Shown piece by piece: positions 51,123 to 59,432 of a stretch of DNA of 64,000 nt. Below the pieces are notes generated by a model. That model worked only from the letters and a program-made list of their open reading frames with translations, was not told where the DNA came from and made no database searches. Source of the DNA: Streptomyces dengpaensis (GTDB lineage: Bacteria > Actinomycetota > Actinomycetes > Streptomycetales > Streptomycetaceae). The stretch lies in contig NZ_CP026652.1 of NCBI RefSeq assembly GCF_002946835.1, forward strand, positions 1,612,001-1,676,000, given 5' to 3'. Numbering within the stretch: position 1 is the first letter of the stretch; the number at the start of each line of letters is the position of its first letter. Position numbers and translations under genes: made by a program.

Positions 51123-51890
51123 CTGTCCTCGTACACCCGCCCGAAGATCACCGTGGTCATCGCCACCCAACTCCGCCCGGACCGCCTTGCATTCCTCGCG
51201 GCCATGCATGCCAGCCTGTGCCGGCAGAGCGTCCCGTGGGAGGCCATCGTCGCCCTCGATGGCGCCGACCCCGCCCGGCTTCCCGCCGCCCTTGCCGCCG
51301 ACGCCCGCGTCCGCGTCCTCGCCCTGCCGCGCCCGGTCGGTGCGGCCTGCGCGAGGAATCTGGCGCTCAATGAGGTGCGTACCGAGTACGTCAACTGGGC
51401 CGATGACGATGACGAGTTCACCGACTGGGCCATGGCACTGCGCCTGCACACCCTGGAGCAGACCGGGGTGGGCTGGTGCGCCGGATACAGCCAGGACCTG
51501 CACGAGGACGGTGCCACGACCCTGTGGCGGTGCCCGACGCCGCCGGGCCGGCACGAGGCCGGCGACGTCTGGCGGTACTGGAAGGACCCGGCCGACACCA
51601 TCCCGCTCGGCCCCACCACCCTGTTGGCCCGCACCGACCTGGTGCGCGCGGCCCCCATGGGCGGACTCGTGCAGGGCGAGGACTACTGCGCCCTGGCGAT
51701 CACCTGTCTCGCTCCGGGAGTCCTGCTGCCCGTTCCGGTCTACCGCTACCGCAAGCACGCCGGCCAGATGACCGCGCAGGACTCGTACGACCAGTTGGAA
51801 GCGAGCGCGCGGGTCTTCGCCCATCGGTTCGGCACCAGCCTGCGCGCCGCATCGCTCTCGCTGCGCGATTCCGCCTCCTCCACCGCGTAG
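51123..51890 (+). CDS. GT2-family glycosyltransferase-like protein
   Basis: A family 2 glycosyltransferase (GT-A fold) of about 255 residues. The N-terminal strand KITVVIATQLRPDRLAFLAA is followed by VPWEAIVALDGADPARL and ACARNLALNEVRTEYVNWAD, then DDDDEFTDWA (the D-x-D-like metal site, here WADDDDEF). Later LGPTTLLARTDLVRAAPMGG and GEDYCALAITCLAPG fit the family. The acceptor is unknown. The CTG at 51123 with GGAG six bases before it is the probable start; the alternative GTG would remove the first beta strand. Confidence 0.8.
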   Translation: MSSYTRPKITVVIATQLRPDRLAFLAAMHASLCRQSVPWEAIVALDGADPARLPAALAADARVRVLALPRPVGAACARNLALNEVRTEYVNWADDDDEFTDWAMALRLHTLEQTGVGWCAGYSQDLHEDGATTLWRCPTPPGRHEAGDVWRYWKDPADTIPLGPTTLLARTDLVRAAPMGGLVQGEDYCALAITCLAPGVLLPVPVYRYRKHAGQMTAQDSYDQLEASARVFAHRFGTSLRAASLSLRDSASSTA

Positions 51891-51942
51891 TTGAGGCTCC
51901 CCCCTTCCCTGCTCCGCTCCCTCCCCGACCACCGGAAGGCCC

Positions 51943-52752
51943 ATGCCCACCGACCCCGCCCAGGACAGGCCGCGAGAGAAGATCCTCATCTCTCCCCGCT
52001 ATCTGGCCGCCAGCCTCCCCAACGACCACCGACAGCTCCTGGACGTCTTCGCCGAGGACTCCACATGGAGCGCACACACCGACGAGTCGTCGGTGACCGT
52101 CACCAGCCCGTGCCAGCGCATCACGATCCGCCACGACCAGTCAGCCGTCGGCCAAGGCGCCCACCTGGTGATCTCAGCCCGCACCGACGAGGAAGCACCC
52201 GAGCGCTGGCGGACGGACGTCTCCGGCAACGTGCCGATCGAACTCGTCGCCCGACTCATCAGCACCCTGGCACACGAACTGGCCAGCGACCCGGATCACG
52301 TCGTCTACGGCATCGGCACCGAACACGGCCTGCTGGAGCTCTACGTCGACGCCGACGTCTGGAACTACTTCGAGGACTCCGGGCTCTCCGGATTCATCTC
52401 GCACGACGGTCACGCTGCCGTGGTCAACCGGGCCGTGGACTCGCCGACGCCACCCATCCACGGGGACGCATCCATCACCTGGCACCTGGCGGCCTCCCCG
52501 GAAGACCTCGGTCACCTGTGGGACATCTCGCTCACGGACAAGACGCCGCCCTTCCTCATGCACGCGGTCGTCGCCGAGGCCCTCGATCCCCGGCCCACCC
52601 TGCGCTCCACGACCTTTCCGGTCCCCGCGGTCGTCGCCCCCCTGGTCACCATTCAACGGGCTCCGTCGCCCTCTCCTCGCCCCTCGGCGCAGCCTCCCCA
52701 CGACGGACCACCGCGCAGCCCCGAGCCCAAGCGCACCCCGAAGACCCGCTGA
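51943..52752 (+). CDS. DUF317-like cargo protein
   Basis: A 269-residue protein beginning ILISPRYLAASLPNDHRQLL, the same opening as the DUF317-type gene at 11596. Visible blocks are HLVISARTDEEAPERWRTDV, VPIELVARLISTLAHELASD and ASITWHLAASPEDLGHLWDI. These match the unit pattern of the 11596 and 62873 products, though diverged. Function unknown. It begins at an ATG at 51943. Pro-rich tail ends with KRTPKTR. Confidence 0.75.
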   Translation: MPTDPAQDRPREKILISPRYLAASLPNDHRQLLDVFAEDSTWSAHTDESSVTVTSPCQRITIRHDQSAVGQGAHLVISARTDEEAPERWRTDVSGNVPIELVARLISTLAHELASDPDHVVYGIGTEHGLLELYVDADVWNYFEDSGLSGFISHDGHAAVVNRAVDSPTPPIHGDASITWHLAASPEDLGHLWDISLTDKTPPFLMHAVVAEALDPRPTLRSTTFPVPAVVAPLVTIQRAPSPSPRPSAQPPHDGPPRSPEPKRTPKTR

Positions 52753-52804
52753 GCCCCGTCCCTCTCGACGAACTCGCCCGCGGGCTCGACCCACCTGGAC
52801 CTTG

Positions 52805-53983
52805 ATGCCCACCCCCTCCGCCGAGATCATCCTCACCACCAGCCACACCCTGGGCCTTGTCGCCATCACGCACGGCGAGAAGTACCCGCAGGCCAACCAG
52901 GCACTGGAAGAAGCCGGATTCAGCCGCCTGTCCAACGGTGCGTTCGTCTCCCCGCTGACCGATCCGCAGGCCGCCCGGCACACCGCCAGCGCCCTGGTGC
53001 ACCACGCTCACGAGCACGGCGCCACCATCACCACCAGCAGCCGGCCCTACCTCGGCGACATCGGCACCGAGATCGCCGCCAAGCTGCCCGGCACGTGGAG
53101 CGCCGAACTGGAGATCTACTCCCACCCGCTGTGGCAGGAAGACCTCTGGCCCATGTTGTGGGAAGCCGGTGCCATCTACCGGGCCCTGGAAGAGGGCCGC
53201 ATCCCGTTCGCGTCCGTGCTGAAGAACAGCACCGGCACCGGACTGCTGCTGATCGAACGCCCCGGCCACCGCAGCGGCTACCTCCTCGGCGCTCTCACCG
53301 ACCGAGAGCAGGAAGACCCGCACGATGACCCCACCACGCCGCGCAGCATCGTGCTGCCCGCCGATCCCGGCCTGGCCGCACACGCGATTGCGCACACGTT
53401 CCTACCGGCCTACCGTCGCGCACTGCACAACCAGGACCTGAACACCGTCCTGAGATCGCTGGACCGCATCCGGGAAGAACACCAGACTCTCCAGGCGATC
53501 AAGGACTCCGGCCGTTACAGCGACGGTATGCCGCTCAGCGACTCGCGCCTGATCGTGGGAATGGAACGGGACTTCGCCGACCACGCCTGGCTGTCCTACC
53601 GCGAGGTTCTCGAGCACTCGCCGGTCCTGCTCGCCCGATGCCGTCCCACCGCCACCCCCTGGCCCCAGGACGCCGCAGCACTGACCCGCCTACGCGAGGC
53701 GCTCGCCAACAGCCAGGGCGCCTGGAACGAGTGGAACGACATGCGGCACGAGCTGTACTCGATCCCCCGGACGCTGCCGGCCCACGAATGGCGCCAGGTC
53801 CGCGGGCAGCTCGGTCTCGCCGTCCTGCCGGCCATCGAGACGTGGCTCGCCGACAGCGAAGCCTTCGAGCGTCAGGCCCGCGCCGCCGTACCGGGCGGGC
53901 CGGCGGCTCTGTCCGCGCCCAGCCCGCGGCTGCTCACCGCCCGGCCCACGCCACCGCCCTCGCCCCGCGCAGCAATCCGCTGA
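52805..53983 (+). CDS. Large cargo protein with GF module and LPGTW domain
   Basis: A 392-residue protein of three parts. Residues about 25-75 carry one GF module (ANQALEEAGFSRLSNGAFVS then ALVHHAHEHGATITTS). Then comes the LPGxW domain shared with the 47490 and 59433 products (IAAKLPGTWSAELEIYSHP, LLIERPGHRSGYLLGALTDR, HTFLPAYRRAL). The last 170 residues are helical with Trp (GAWNEWNDMRHELYSIPRTL). No known domain. The ATG at 52805 directly follows a TTG. It ties the two cargo families together in one protein. Confidence 0.75.
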   Translation: MPTPSAEIILTTSHTLGLVAITHGEKYPQANQALEEAGFSRLSNGAFVSPLTDPQAARHTASALVHHAHEHGATITTSSRPYLGDIGTEIAAKLPGTWSAELEIYSHPLWQEDLWPMLWEAGAIYRALEEGRIPFASVLKNSTGTGLLLIERPGHRSGYLLGALTDREQEDPHDDPTTPRSIVLPADPGLAAHAIAHTFLPAYRRALHNQDLNTVLRSLDRIREEHQTLQAIKDSGRYSDGMPLSDSRLIVGMERDFADHAWLSYREVLEHSPVLLARCRPTATPWPQDAAALTRLREALANSQGAWNEWNDMRHELYSIPRTLPAHEWRQVRGQLGLAVLPAIETWLADSEAFERQARAAVPGGPAALSAPSPRLLTARPTPPPSPRAAIR

Positions 53984-54006
53984 CCCCGCACAGAAGGGAT
54001 TCGTCT

Positions 54007-54453
54007 CTGTCCGACCACTTCCGCTTCGGCGCCCACCCCGACCACGGCTTCGTGGCCACCGCCACCGCGAACATCCCCGCGCACCTCGCCGACTGGTTCC
54101 TCGTCCATGAACAGTTCGAGCCCGTCCCCGACACTCCGGGCCTGTACCGGCTCACCCACCCCGAACAGGACGGCATCCGTCGTACCCGCCAGGCCGTCCT
54201 CGACCTGCGCCGACAGGGCTACGAGGTGCAGGCCGACCTCCCCCTCGACCCCGCCCGCACCGCCGGCCCGCCGCAACCGGCCGTGCGCAACGGCCTGATG
54301 GAGCGACGCAACCGCATCGCGCAGGCGGCGGCCACCCGCTCCCCGCAGCGGCCCACCGCCCCGGCACCCACGCTCCCCGAGTTTCTCCCGCAGTCCGCCG
54401 CCATACCCGTGGGCGGCCGAGCCCAGGCAGCCGGAAAGGGGCGGAGCCGATGA
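54007..54453 (+). CDS. Small GF-module protein, probable CTG start
   Basis: A 148-residue protein. The GF/YxV module is visible as ADWFLVHEQFEPVPDTPGLY, RLTHPEQDGIRRTRQAVLDL, RRQGYEVQADL. A Pro-rich tail ends with AAGKGRSR. The frame has no ATG, GTG or TTG near the start; the CTG at 54007 follows GAAGGG by 8 bases and gives the natural N-terminus (SDHFRFGAHPDHGFVATATA). Function unknown. The stop overlaps the next ATG (ATGA at 54450). Confidence 0.65.
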   Translation: MSDHFRFGAHPDHGFVATATANIPAHLADWFLVHEQFEPVPDTPGLYRLTHPEQDGIRRTRQAVLDLRRQGYEVQADLPLDPARTAGPPQPAVRNGLMERRNRIAQAAATRSPQRPTAPAPTLPEFLPQSAAIPVGGRAQAAGKGRSR

Positions 54454-54801
54454 GCGACCCAGCGATCCGCATCACCCGTGGCCAGGGCGGCGAAGTCGAA
54501 GTTGACGGCCCGGTCGACGCCCTCGCCGCGAGCCTCCTGGCCCGGGCCGGGTTCGACACCTATCCCACACTGCGCGGGCGTATGGATCCGGCTGCCGTTC
54601 GACCTGGGCCGCCGCTGGGAGAACGAACACGCCACCTGGGCGGCGGAGATGCTCACCGCAGCCCGGTACACCGTCGACCTCGATTCAGACCTGCGTAACG
54701 CGCCGCCGTCTGCTCCCGCCGCGCCGTCGGCACCACACCGCGCGACGGCGATAACAACCCAGCCTCCGCCACCCACCACCCCGAGACGGTCCGGGCGCTG
54801 A
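54450..54801 (+). pseudogene. GF-module gene with a frame break near 54583
   Basis: The first frame encodes SDPAIRITRGQGGEVEVDGP, then LAASLLARAGFDTYPTLRG. The natural continuation, VWIRLPFDLGRRWENEHATW then AAEMLTAARYTVDLDSDLR, is in another frame. Removing one base at about 54580-54586 restores one protein of about 116 residues with the complete GF/YxV module. It overlaps the upstream gene as ATGA. It is the last cargo gene of the first operon. Confidence 0.75.
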
Positions 54802-55398
54802 ACCCCTACCGCCGGTACGCACTGCCACGCAGGAACGACGGTGATGCATATGCCCACGCCAGCCCCGGATGCAGTCGTTTCAGCAGGTCAGGGACGAAAA
54901 CCCCGCACCCTGGGCGGAATTGAATGACCACCACCCAAATGGGTGATCACCGCTCTACGGCCGCGCCAGGCTCCGCGAGCCGACCCGGCCGCGCGGCCAC
55001 CAGCCGGACCTGCGGACATCCGCAGGATCTCTCCCTCGCCACAGCACGCTCCGTGGTGAGCGACGCAAGCCGTCACGAAATACCGGCGCCGAGCATTACC
55101 CGTCACGCATTTGAGCGACCGAGGCAAAAAGTCCAGCCCCCGCCTCCAGCATTTGACGCCCCGCAAAGCAAAATACAGGGACACCCGCACAAAATCGCAT
55201 CGCCCATTTCGGTGACACGGCGGGAAATTCCGAGCCGTATTTCCACTCCCGCGAAATCGCTTCAGTGGTAGAGTCTTAAGAGTCATCCACAATGACGGCG
55301 GGGCCTGCCCGGCCTCCAACCAGTACAGACCCCGCCAGGGTTGACGTGGATGCCGCGTAGGAGTCCGCTGCGTGCGGGCTCCTACGCGGGCACCCTGG
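54802..55398. other. 597-base gene-poor region, lower GC
   Basis: No coding frame is convincing. The stretch 55070-55290 is richer in A/T than its neighbours and has short A-tracts (CGAGGCAAAAAG, GCAAAATACAGG). Around 55275 the sequence TAGAGTCTTAAGAG could contain promoter hexamers. The right end holds the hairpin described separately. The region separates the first cargo operon from the second and could hold replication or control sites. Confidence 0.4.
55335..55397 (-). terminator. Nested hairpin downstream of the tiny basic peptide gene
   Basis: Arms at 55355-55368 and 55374-55387 pair over 14 bases with one mismatch and a 5-base loop. An outer pair, CCAGGGT at 55335 and ACCCTGG at 55391, can extend the structure. 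It lies immediately after the stop codon of the minus-strand small gene, so it is probably its terminator. A structured RNA is the alternative. Confidence 0.6.
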
Positions 55399-55548
55399 TT
55401 ACAGCAGCCAAGACTTGACCACTTGCGCGAAGCGCACAGTGATCAGCCCGAGTTGCGCCATGAGGACCACAGCCCTCAAGCGTCGAAGCCGGCGCAGGCT
55501 GCGCCGGGTCCTCGACCTCTCGCTCGACTCCTCGTTGTCCAGGGTCAC
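55399..55548 (-). CDS. 49-residue basic peptide with hydrophobic C-terminus
   Basis: The GTG at 55548 has GGAAGGGG nine bases before it. The N-terminal half is strongly charged (TLDNEESSERSRTRRSLRRL), then RRLRAVVLMAQLGLITVRFA makes a hydrophobic helix that ends at VVKSWLL and TAA. The hairpin right after it supports an independent transcription unit. This charged-then-hydrophobic plan resembles small membrane peptides, some of which are toxic or regulatory. No family recognised. Confidence 0.5.
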   Translation of the reverse strand: MTLDNEESSERSRTRRSLRRLRRLRAVVLMAQLGLITVRFAQVVKSWLL

Positions 55549-55980
55549 GTCTATCACCCCCTTCCGATTCATGCCCGGAAAAGGGCTTATCCAGGGATCA
55601 ACTTACCATCCCGAGGGGTGGCCGACTCGCCGCTAGACACGCGAGCTCTAACCGCGCCGTAGACGGTTGAGTAAATTAGTGAATGGGCCACCCACCGCCC
55701 CCACCGGCGAAATCAATACCAGCTTTAGACCGGACCCGCAGGTCACCCAAGGTTTCCTGCAAGTCTTAAGCGTCAATCACCGGTCCGGACGCCCGCGCAT
55801 CCAGTTTCGGGACCCCTTCCGCGACCTGTCACAGGTCACAGTCCTTGAGTTCTTGCACCCTTCGCCCGAGGCACCTCGACCGCCGCTGTCCTCATCACAC
55901 CTGTGCCGGGCCTGGTGCCGTCCGCCACGTTCGACGGCACCCGTGCACCGCCCCGATTCCCCACAACTACCTGGAGTTTT
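55549..55980. other. 432-base gap between opposing small genes
   Basis: This stretch should hold the promoters of the tiny minus-strand gene and of the plus-strand gene at 55981. A plus-strand frame from a TTG at 55667 to 55984 overlaps the next ATG as ATGA, but its second half (PPRSTAPVHRPDSPQLPGVL) is not protein-like and there is no ribosome site. A low-GC patch with TAAATTAGTG lies at 55673-55682. Confidence 0.4.
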
Positions 55981-56478
55981 ATGACCGTCCGTATGAAGTG
56001 GACCGTTCAGCACACCTGTGGTCACGAGATCACGCACGACCTGTCCGACCGGCCTGCCGACCGGCGCGCCTCCTTCGCCCGTTGGCTGGAGGGACGCGAC
56101 TGCACCGACTGCTGGCAGGCCGCCCGCGACCAGGACAGCGCCGGCAAGGAGGAGTGGCTGGCCACCAAGCGCGCCAAGGAGCAGCAGGCCGCCGCCGAGT
56201 GGGCCGAGAAGTTCGACATGCCGCCGCTCGAAGGACCCGCGAAGGCCCTCGCCTGGGGGGAGCGCTCCCGCCACGAACTGGTGACCGCCGCGTACAGCGC
56301 GCTGGTGACTGAGGGCAGCTGGGGTGAGGCCGACTGGGCTGTCCTGGAGGACACCATCCGCACCGTCACCCGCGCCGGGTGGTGGCTCGATCAGCGTGAC
56401 GCCGAGGGCTCTGACCTGCCCGAACTCCTGGACGCCGCCACCAGTGACGACGTCGGAACGGAGAACCCGTTCCGGTAG
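55981..56478 (+). CDS. Unknown 165-residue protein with a Cys/His N-terminus
   Basis: The N-terminal segment MKWTVQHTCGHEITHDL and CTDCWQAARDQDS carries a C-x-H / C-x-x-C set that could bind one zinc. A long helical region follows (KEEWLATKRAKEQQAAAEWA), then a second helix-rich part (GSWGEADWAVLEDTIRTVTR) ending in ENPFR. No named family. The ATG at 55981 has TGGAG four bases upstream. It is a lone gene just before palindrome 4, and so outside unit D. Confidence 0.75.
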   Translation: MTVRMKWTVQHTCGHEITHDLSDRPADRRASFARWLEGRDCTDCWQAARDQDSAGKEEWLATKRAKEQQAAAEWAEKFDMPPLEGPAKALAWGERSRHELVTAAYSALVTEGSWGEADWAVLEDTIRTVTRAGWWLDQRDAEGSDLPELLDAATSDDVGTENPFR

Positions 56479-56492
56479 AGACGAGGTCTATA

Positions 56493-56531
56493 CCGGACGA
56501 TCCCCGGTTACCGAAACCGGGGATCGTCCGG
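56493..56531. promoter_or_regulatory. Element palindrome 4 (upstream of the second cargo operon)
   Basis: A perfect inverted repeat with 17-base arms, CCGGACGATCCCCGGTT and AACCGGGGATCGTCCGG, and the spacer ACCGA. It is the best copy of the element palindrome. The gene-strand orientation is the same as at sites 1 and 2. TATACC lies just before it and could be the -10 element. The first gene of unit D starts 53 bases further on. Confidence 0.8.
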
Positions 56532-56583
56532 ATCCTTGTTCCTCCCACCGCCTCCCTGCGCCTCGTGGAAGGAACCTCCTGCT

Positions 56584-57000
56584 GTGCCCGTTTCCCGCCA
56601 TTCGCATGCCCCTGGTGACATCGTCACCCCCGAACGGGACGTCACCCACGCCCACTTCTGGCCCGGCGACCAGGTCGTGATCCTCAAGGGCACCTCCGGC
56701 AGCGAGCTGTGGGGAGACGCCTTCAAGGTCGTCACGCCCTCGTGGCACACGCCGACCGACGAGGACGGGTGGCGGCTGTACGACCCGGCCGGCGGCGAGC
56801 GCACGTACCTCACGGCTCACCCGCGCTACCTCGTCCATCTCTCCAGCCGCTGCCCGGACTGCCTCATCTACCGGCAGGCGCTGCGGACTTATCTCGTGCC
56901 GCGCCTGGCCGGCGCCGAAGAGGATGTGGACTGCGGCTGGTACTCGGTCAACCACCTCAATCAGGTGGTGCACGTCGCCGACGCCCGAGTGGGGCGGTGA
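56584..57000 (+). CDS. Unknown 138-residue protein, first gene of unit D
   Basis: A soluble alpha/beta protein: THAHFWPGDQVVILKGTSGS, ELWGDAFKVVTPSWHTPTDE, GERTYLTAHPRYLVHLSSRC. The C-terminus carries a C-x-x-C (SSRCPDCLIYRQ) that may bind metal. No named family. The GTG at 56584 has GGAAGGA about nine bases upstream. Its end overlaps the next start as GTGA. The beta-rich N-terminal half resembles a small SH3-like or Tudor-like barrel, but this is only an impression. Confidence 0.7.
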   Translation: MPVSRHSHAPGDIVTPERDVTHAHFWPGDQVVILKGTSGSELWGDAFKVVTPSWHTPTDEDGWRLYDPAGGERTYLTAHPRYLVHLSSRCPDCLIYRQALRTYLVPRLAGAEEDVDCGWYSVNHLNQVVHVADARVGR

Positions 57001-57773
57001 ACCGCACCGTCAGCCCGGAGCGCACCGCGGACCTGTCCCGTGTGGCGTCGGTCGCCATCGAGGCGATCTCCGGGACCCAGTGGCCGGCACGCCTGGCTGA
57101 GGCCCTCCGTGAGCTGGACGCGACGTGGCAGGAGTCGGCCGAGGTGTGTGCCGATGTCGCCTGGCAGGCCCGCGCCGCCGGGAACAGTGCGCTGGTACTG
57201 CTCGCCCCCGAGGACGTCACCGACCCCGGGCCCGGCCCGGTCATCTGGCGGACGCACCGACACCTCTACCTGAGCGCACTGCGTTACGACTTCCGCTGCC
57301 GCTCCATCGAATCCCTGGTGAACCAGGTGCTGCTGCCGGAGCTGAATGCGGACCCGTACAGCTGGGCCTTGTACGCCTTCGCGCGCCTGGGTCAGTCCCG
57401 CTCGGATGGTCTGGCCGTGATGGAGCGAGTCCTCAACACGGCAGCGGATCACCCCAAGACGCTGCACGTCCTGCTGCACGGGGTGTGGCTGGGCGGTCTG
57501 CTTCCCGGCCGCGCGGACGCGCTGCTCGCGCTCGTGGACCGACTGCCGCACGGTGGCGAGGACGATCCGATCGCGCAGTTCCGAAAGGCGTCAGCGCTGC
57601 GCGCGCTGGGCCGCTTCCGCCAGGCGCACAGGGCCATCGAGCGGGCCCTGGAACTCCTTCCGTCCGGCGAACTCGCTGTCCACGCCGACCTGGTGCGCGA
57701 ACACGCACTGATCACCGCCGCGTACGACCTGACCCAACTCCCGCATCCGGGCGGGAAGCCCACCTCACAATGA
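56997..57773 (+). CDS. Helical-repeat (TPR-like) protein before the relaxase-like gene
   Basis: A 258-residue protein of repeated helices: WPARLAEALRELDATWQESA, LVNQVLLPELNADPYSWALY, RSDGLAVMERVLNTAADHPK, FRQAHRAIERALELLPSGEL. The last units follow the TPR-type A/G-L-Y spacing loosely, so it probably binds a partner protein. Stop-start overlaps on both sides (GTGA, ATGA) couple it to the relaxase-like gene. Function unknown; a scaffold or accessory role is plausible. Confidence 0.7.
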   Translation: MNRTVSPERTADLSRVASVAIEAISGTQWPARLAEALRELDATWQESAEVCADVAWQARAAGNSALVLLAPEDVTDPGPGPVIWRTHRHLYLSALRYDFRCRSIESLVNQVLLPELNADPYSWALYAFARLGQSRSDGLAVMERVLNTAADHPKTLHVLLHGVWLGGLLPGRADALLALVDRLPHGGEDDPIAQFRKASALRALGRFRQAHRAIERALELLPSGELAVHADLVREHALITAAYDLTQLPHPGGKPTSQ

Positions 57774-58669
57774 TCATCCGTATCCATCCACGCGACATCA
57801 GCCCCAACGAGCCGCTTACCGAAGCCCTCGGCCGACCGGTCAGCGACCAAGAAGGGCTGACCGATCAAACAGTGGTCGCCCACTGGCCGGGGCTGGACTA
57901 CTACACCCTCGATGACGAGCAGAAGACCTGGACGTCCGCCGAGTGGGCCGAGCATCTGGACGACCCCAACTGGCAGCACCCCTTCGTGGCCAGTCCGCAG
58001 AACGACCGCCGTGCCATCTGGCACGCGGACGTGCTCCTGCACCCCGACGACCGCGACCTCACCGGATCCGAGTGGGCCGAGATCGCCCACCGCATCGCCC
58101 GCGTCGCAGGCATCCAGCGGCCCGGGGGCGAGAACGGCTGCCGCTGGATCGCCGTGCAGGCACAGCCCGGTCGTCTCGATCTCCTCGCCAACCTCATCCG
58201 GCCGGACGACACCTGGACCGCGCAGCACCACCAGCTGCCCGCGCTCCTGGCCACCGAGAGCCGGCGCATCGAGGCCGAGCTGAACCTCCGCTCTCCCCAG
58301 GGCGGCGGCCCGGATCCCGAGCAGCGTGCCCGGTTCGCGCAGCGCTCCACCGCGTCGGCCAACGACGCTTCACCCGGCGCGGCCGACGCCACCACGCAAC
58401 TCGCCGGGCTGCTGCGGCAGCTCTCCGACGAGAACACGGGACCGCTGGCCACCGTGCGCGGCCTCGTCGAGCACACGGCCCACCGACTCGACCATCTCCC
58501 GCACGCCTACGGCCCGGCCGCAGCACACCAACTGGAGCTGATCGCCCGCCGCTTGCACAGCATCCAGCAGGACCTCGACGCCACCGCCGCCGCCCTGCCC
58601 GCCACGCCACGGCCCACGCCCCCTTCGACCGGATGGCTGCCGCGCCTCCCACGCCCGGCGCCCGGCTGA
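57770..58669 (+). CDS. Relaxase-like protein that has lost the HUH histidines
   Basis: A 299-residue protein whose residues about 85-170 follow the actinobacterial MobA-type relaxase fold: WHADVLLHPDDRDLTGSEWA, EIAHRIARVAGI, CRWIAVQAQPGRLDLLANLI, RPDDTW. In active relaxases the segment after V-R/Q is a HUH motif (H-x-D-x-H-I-H); here it is AQPGRLDLL, with no His pair. The N-terminal Tyr/Asp region is also changed (MIIRIHPRDISPNEP). It therefore probably cannot nick DNA, but could bind the transfer origin or control the true relaxase, which lies outside the window. Confidence 0.75.
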   Translation: MIIRIHPRDISPNEPLTEALGRPVSDQEGLTDQTVVAHWPGLDYYTLDDEQKTWTSAEWAEHLDDPNWQHPFVASPQNDRRAIWHADVLLHPDDRDLTGSEWAEIAHRIARVAGIQRPGGENGCRWIAVQAQPGRLDLLANLIRPDDTWTAQHHQLPALLATESRRIEAELNLRSPQGGGPDPEQRARFAQRSTASANDASPGAADATTQLAGLLRQLSDENTGPLATVRGLVEHTAHRLDHLPHAYGPAAAHQLELIARRLHSIQQDLDATAAALPATPRPTPPSTGWLPRLPRPAPG

Positions 58670-58699
58670 CCCACTGACCCGACTGAAGGAACCGTCTTC

Positions 58700-59295
58700 T
58701 TGGCCCTTGCCGATCGCTTCCTGACCCTGGGGCGCGACGTGCACTCCGGAGAAGTCCTCGCCCGCGGCGGCGATCCGGAAGCCCACAGCATCCTTCAGCG
58801 CACCGGCTTCGTCCCCGTCGTCCGCCTCCACGAGACCTATCACCGCCTGCCCACCGGTCTCGACGCCGCCGAGGAGAAACATCTCGCCATCCGTGCGGTG
58901 GCCCGGCTGCGCGCCGTCAGCTACCACGTCGATACCGACGACGCCTTCGACACCGCGACGCGCGAAGCGCACTACCTGCCGCTCGGCTCGCAAGTCGCGC
59001 ACCTCGCCGAACGAATCCGTGAAGCCACCACGAGCGACGAGGTCGCCGACGCACTGGCCGAACTGATCGCCGCCCACGACGGAGTGCTCATCGCCCTGGG
59101 CGAAGTCCTCACCGCGACCACCGCCTTCTACCTGGGCCAGGCCCCGGACCCGCACACCGCGAAACGGCTGCAGTACCTCACCGAACACCGGCTCGGCGTC
59201 ATCCGGTCCGACCTCACCCACATGCGCAACGACCTCGCCGACCGGCACCAGGACCATCCCCAGCGCCGAGCGTGCACCGCCGAAGTCGGTCCTGA
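58700..59295 (+). pseudogene. GF-module protein with a damaged C-terminus
   Basis: The first 170 residues are well formed: a full GF/YxV module (EAHSILQRTGFVPVVRLHET, YHRLPTGLDAAEEKHLAIRA, VARLRAVSYHVDTDD) and a helical part (RIREATTSDEVADALAELIA). After DLADRHQDHPQ the open frame runs 460 bases into the next gene, which is out of frame. In another frame the sequence ends naturally as APSVHRRSRS. A single-base change at about 59260-59275 would explain this. TTG start at 58700 with GAAGGA upstream. Confidence 0.7.
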
Positions 59296-59432
59296 CGAAC
59301 GCGAAGCCTCCGCCGTCTGCGCCTGTCCACCGCCCCCGCCGCGACTGGCCACCACTTCCGCCGCCGCACCCGCCCCAGCAGCCCCCGCACACCGGCGGCG
59401 CTATCCCCGCTCCCTTCCCCACCGAGGAGACC

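Noticed and set aside
55667..55984. A 105-codon plus-strand frame before the 55981 gene
   Set aside because: No ribosome site, and the second half lacks protein-like composition, though its stop overlaps the next ATG.
56493..56531. Reading the palindromes as simple terminators
   Set aside because: They lie upstream of operons in a fixed orientation, lack T runs and share sequence, which terminators would not need.
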